From positions 1 through 23,141 of the IMG/VR virus record IMGVR_UViG_3300037882_001884: a stretch of 23,141 nt of DNA. One strand, 5' to 3'. This DNA is from a virus. Position numbers and translations under genes: made by a program. Positions 21,629 to 23,141 of the stretch are shown here, one piece after another (the first letter of the stretch is position 1; each line of letters starts with the position of its first letter). Below the pieces are notes generated by a model. It made no database searches. It saw only the letters and a list, made by a program, of their open reading frames with translations, and was not told where the DNA came from.

Positions 21629-23141
21629 TATAAAGTACCGATATTAACGTTATTGTAATAGTTGTTATTTTCTTTGCGAACTGCGTTTGGGTCTAAGATA
21701 ACCGGTTTTGTTGATTCCCTATGTACTATGTCCGCAAGTTCATAAATCATTGCCTTTAATTCCTCGTTGTTGCCATTGGTTCCAGGTTGTTGAACTAATC
21801 CGTACGCGTTGCGGAATATTGGCGGATTAACCGAACTATTAAACCCGGGAACGCCTATTGCGGCAAAAGTTGACGGACCGCCCAACGCCAATTGTTGTTG
21901 TTTGTTCAACACAACTTCGCCCGGCTTTAAGTAGCCCAATACATTATCCCCGTTCGGCAATGGATTAATATTTGGACTATTGGTAACAAGTCCGTTTCCT
22001 ATTGTTTCGGGTTGAACGCGACCACCACGCGCAAATTTTTGTTTGTTCAATAAAGATAATGCCGCCAAATATTCGCCAAGTACAATTCCGCTTTTAATTA
22101 AACCGTCAACAATGGTTGGGGACGTACTTAATGCCTTAATTGCGGCGACTGCAAATTCTATTGCTAATTGTTGGCGCGCAATACGCTGGCGTTCTTTGTT
22201 GCGTTGTATTTCAGCTTCTTTTTCTTTGGCTTCGAATTCGTCCTTAATCGCTTGTTCCTCGGCCTTTGATTGCGCAAAACCCAAACGGCGGTCGCGTTCA
22301 TTATTTAATTTTTCCTTTACTGCCGAATAGTTAGCTTCGGCTTCGGCCTTTTGCCCCTCTATGTATGAGTTAATAAATTTTTCCGCAACTTGCCACGCGC
22401 CCGCGATTAATTTTTCTTTAAGCTCGTTTTTTTGTTTTTCCGCTTCCAATTCGGCGTCGTTGGCCTGCTTAAGAATTCCCAATCGTTCGTTTTCTAAATT
22501 ACGAACGCGTTCGTTGTATTCACTTTGCGAAATAATTTTTTGACTAAGTAATTTTTCATTCTCTGTAAGCTCGACATCTATTTGATTATTACGAATATCG
22601 TTTGCTTCCTTAATTGCTTTTTCCCCTAATTCTTTTACTGCCTTAGCTTTTTCAGTTGCCGTTCCGTCGCCCGAAAAAATATCAAATGAACCTTTCGTCG
22701 TTTTATCCGCAACCTTATTTAATTCGTTTTGTTGGTCGATTTTAAGTTGTTCAAATTCTTTTAATTTGATGTTCCTTTTATCGTCAGCCAACTTTTTTTC
22801 AATTGCCAATATTGCGTCCGCGCGTTCCTGTGCGCTATTTGCTGAAGCTACTTTGTACGCGGATTCTAAATTCAACATACCCGCGTTAAATGTTTGTTCG
22901 CTTTGCAACAATTTACCGTCTAATTGTCCACGAAAACGGGCGCGGTTTAATTCCGTTATATCGACGCGGGTTTCGTTTTCGTCCAACATATTTTGGATTT
23001 GCTTATCCCGGATTTCCTTTTGTTGCTGCAGTTCCGTTACATCTTTTTGGAACATCTTATCCAAAGTTTCCGCGCGTTGTTGTGATAATTCGCCGTCAAA
23101 TAATTTTTTTGATTGCAATTCGTCGGCGTCTAACTTTTGAA
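21628..23141 (-). CDS. Tail tape-measure-like protein, C-terminal part, 5'-truncated by the window edge
   Basis: The frame is open to base 23141, so the gene continues outside; about 503 residues are visible. An apparent TTG start at 23118 is not the true start. The first 290 or so residues are highly charged coiled coil (for example NERDRRLGFAQSKAEEQAIK). A hydrophobic segment follows (AIEFAVAAIKAL, SGIVLGEYLAALSLL), then the Gly-rich ARGGRV, a GYLKPGEVVLNKQQQLALGG segment and a C-terminus of ELADIVHRESTKPV. This ending is typical of tape-measure proteins, which set tail length and pass through the tail tube. Another coiled-coil virion protein is possible. Confidence 0.72.
   Translation of the reverse strand, partial: QKLDADELQSKKLFDGELSQQRAETLDKMFQKDVTELQQQKEIRDKQIQNMLDENETRVDITELNRARFRGQLDGKLLQSEQTFNAGMLNLESAYKVASANSAQERADAILAIEKKLADDKRNIKLKEFEQLKIDQQNELNKVADKTTKGSFDIFSGDGTATEKAKAVKELGEKAIKEANDIRNNQIDVELTENEKLLSQKIISQSEYNERVRNLENERLGILKQANDAELEAEKQKNELKEKLIAGAWQVAEKFINSYIEGQKAEAEANYSAVKEKLNNERDRRLGFAQSKAEEQAIKDEFEAKEKEAEIQRNKERQRIARQQLAIEFAVAAIKALSTSPTIVDGLIKSGIVLGEYLAALSLLNKQKFARGGRVQPETIGNGLVTNSPNINPLPNGDNVLGYLKPGEVVLNKQQQLALGGPSTFAAIGVPGFNSSVNPPIFRNAYGLVQQPGTNGNNEELKAMIYELADIVHRESTKPVILDPNAVRKENNNYYNNVNIGTL

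Noticed and set aside
23116-23118. TTG as the true start of the right-edge gene
   Set aside because: The frame remains open upstream to 23141, so this codon is internal and the start lies outside the window.
1-23141. Avoidance of GATC sites linked to the adenine-type methyltransferase
   Set aside because: GATC is present at several places (for example near 284, 1683, 2852, 4443), so there is no avoidance to report.
1-23141. CRISPR arrays, tRNA genes, insertion sequences and attachment sites
   Set aside because: No regularly spaced repeats, tRNA-like folds, transposase motifs or integrase were found on reading both strands.

Overview
The window is a stretch of a tailed double-stranded DNA phage (Caudoviricetes) or prophage whose host is probably a member of the Bacteroidota. 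The phage assignment rests on recognisable portal, capsid, prohead protease, tape-measure, holin, endolysin, RecT and DnaB genes, with no cellular housekeeping gene. The host inference rests on AT-rich spacers without clear Shine-Dalgarno sequences, two promoters with the Bacteroidota-type TTTG / TAnnTTTG layout, and structural proteins of the type seen in Bacteroidota phages. No integrase, terminase, tRNA or CRISPR array is visible. Every supported gene lies on the minus strand, so transcription runs from high to low coordinates. Genes are tightly packed, often with TAATG or ATGA overlaps, and no gene-free stretch reaches 300 bases.

Late (structural and lysis) block, 23141 down to 12541: the C-terminal part of a tape-measure-like protein enters at the right edge. 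It is followed by a small helix-turn-helix protein, a ClpP-type prohead protease fused to a scaffold-like tail, a Gly-rich two-repeat protein, the major capsid protein, a second protein with the same two-repeat module, a small acidic/Lys-tailed protein, the portal, a head-tail connector candidate, a Cys-rich zinc-ribbon-like protein and a possible fibre protein. The lysis cassette follows: holin, a lipoprotein with a C-terminal membrane anchor (candidate one-protein spanin) and an M15 peptidase endolysin. A rho-independent terminator closes this block.

Early block, 12492 down to 1: a promoter drives a small regulator, two small unknown proteins, an SbcC/Rad50-like ATPase with a CPTC hook, a RecT annealing protein, a metallo-beta-lactamase-fold hydrolase, an unknown protein ending in a clamp-binding-like motif, a SNF2 helicase, a replisome-organiser-like protein, a DnaB helicase, a DUF1064-type nuclease candidate and a winged-helix-like protein. 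A second promoter, nearly identical to the first over 24 bases, then drives two small unknown proteins and a methylation cassette: an adenine/N4-cytosine methyltransferase, an Xre-like regulator and a C5-cytosine methyltransferase cut by the left edge.

The most unusual points are: (i) DnaB, RecT and the MBL hydrolase all end in Pro-Phe, as the SSB C-terminal peptide does, with no SSB visible; (ii) repeated promoter and leader sequences shared by separate genes, one of which supports a TTG start; (iii) an orphan two-methyltransferase cassette with an embedded regulator; (iv) a protease-scaffold fusion; (v) duplicated Gly-rich modules on both sides of the capsid gene; and (vi) a head-gene order that is reversed relative to the usual portal-protease-capsid-tail layout.
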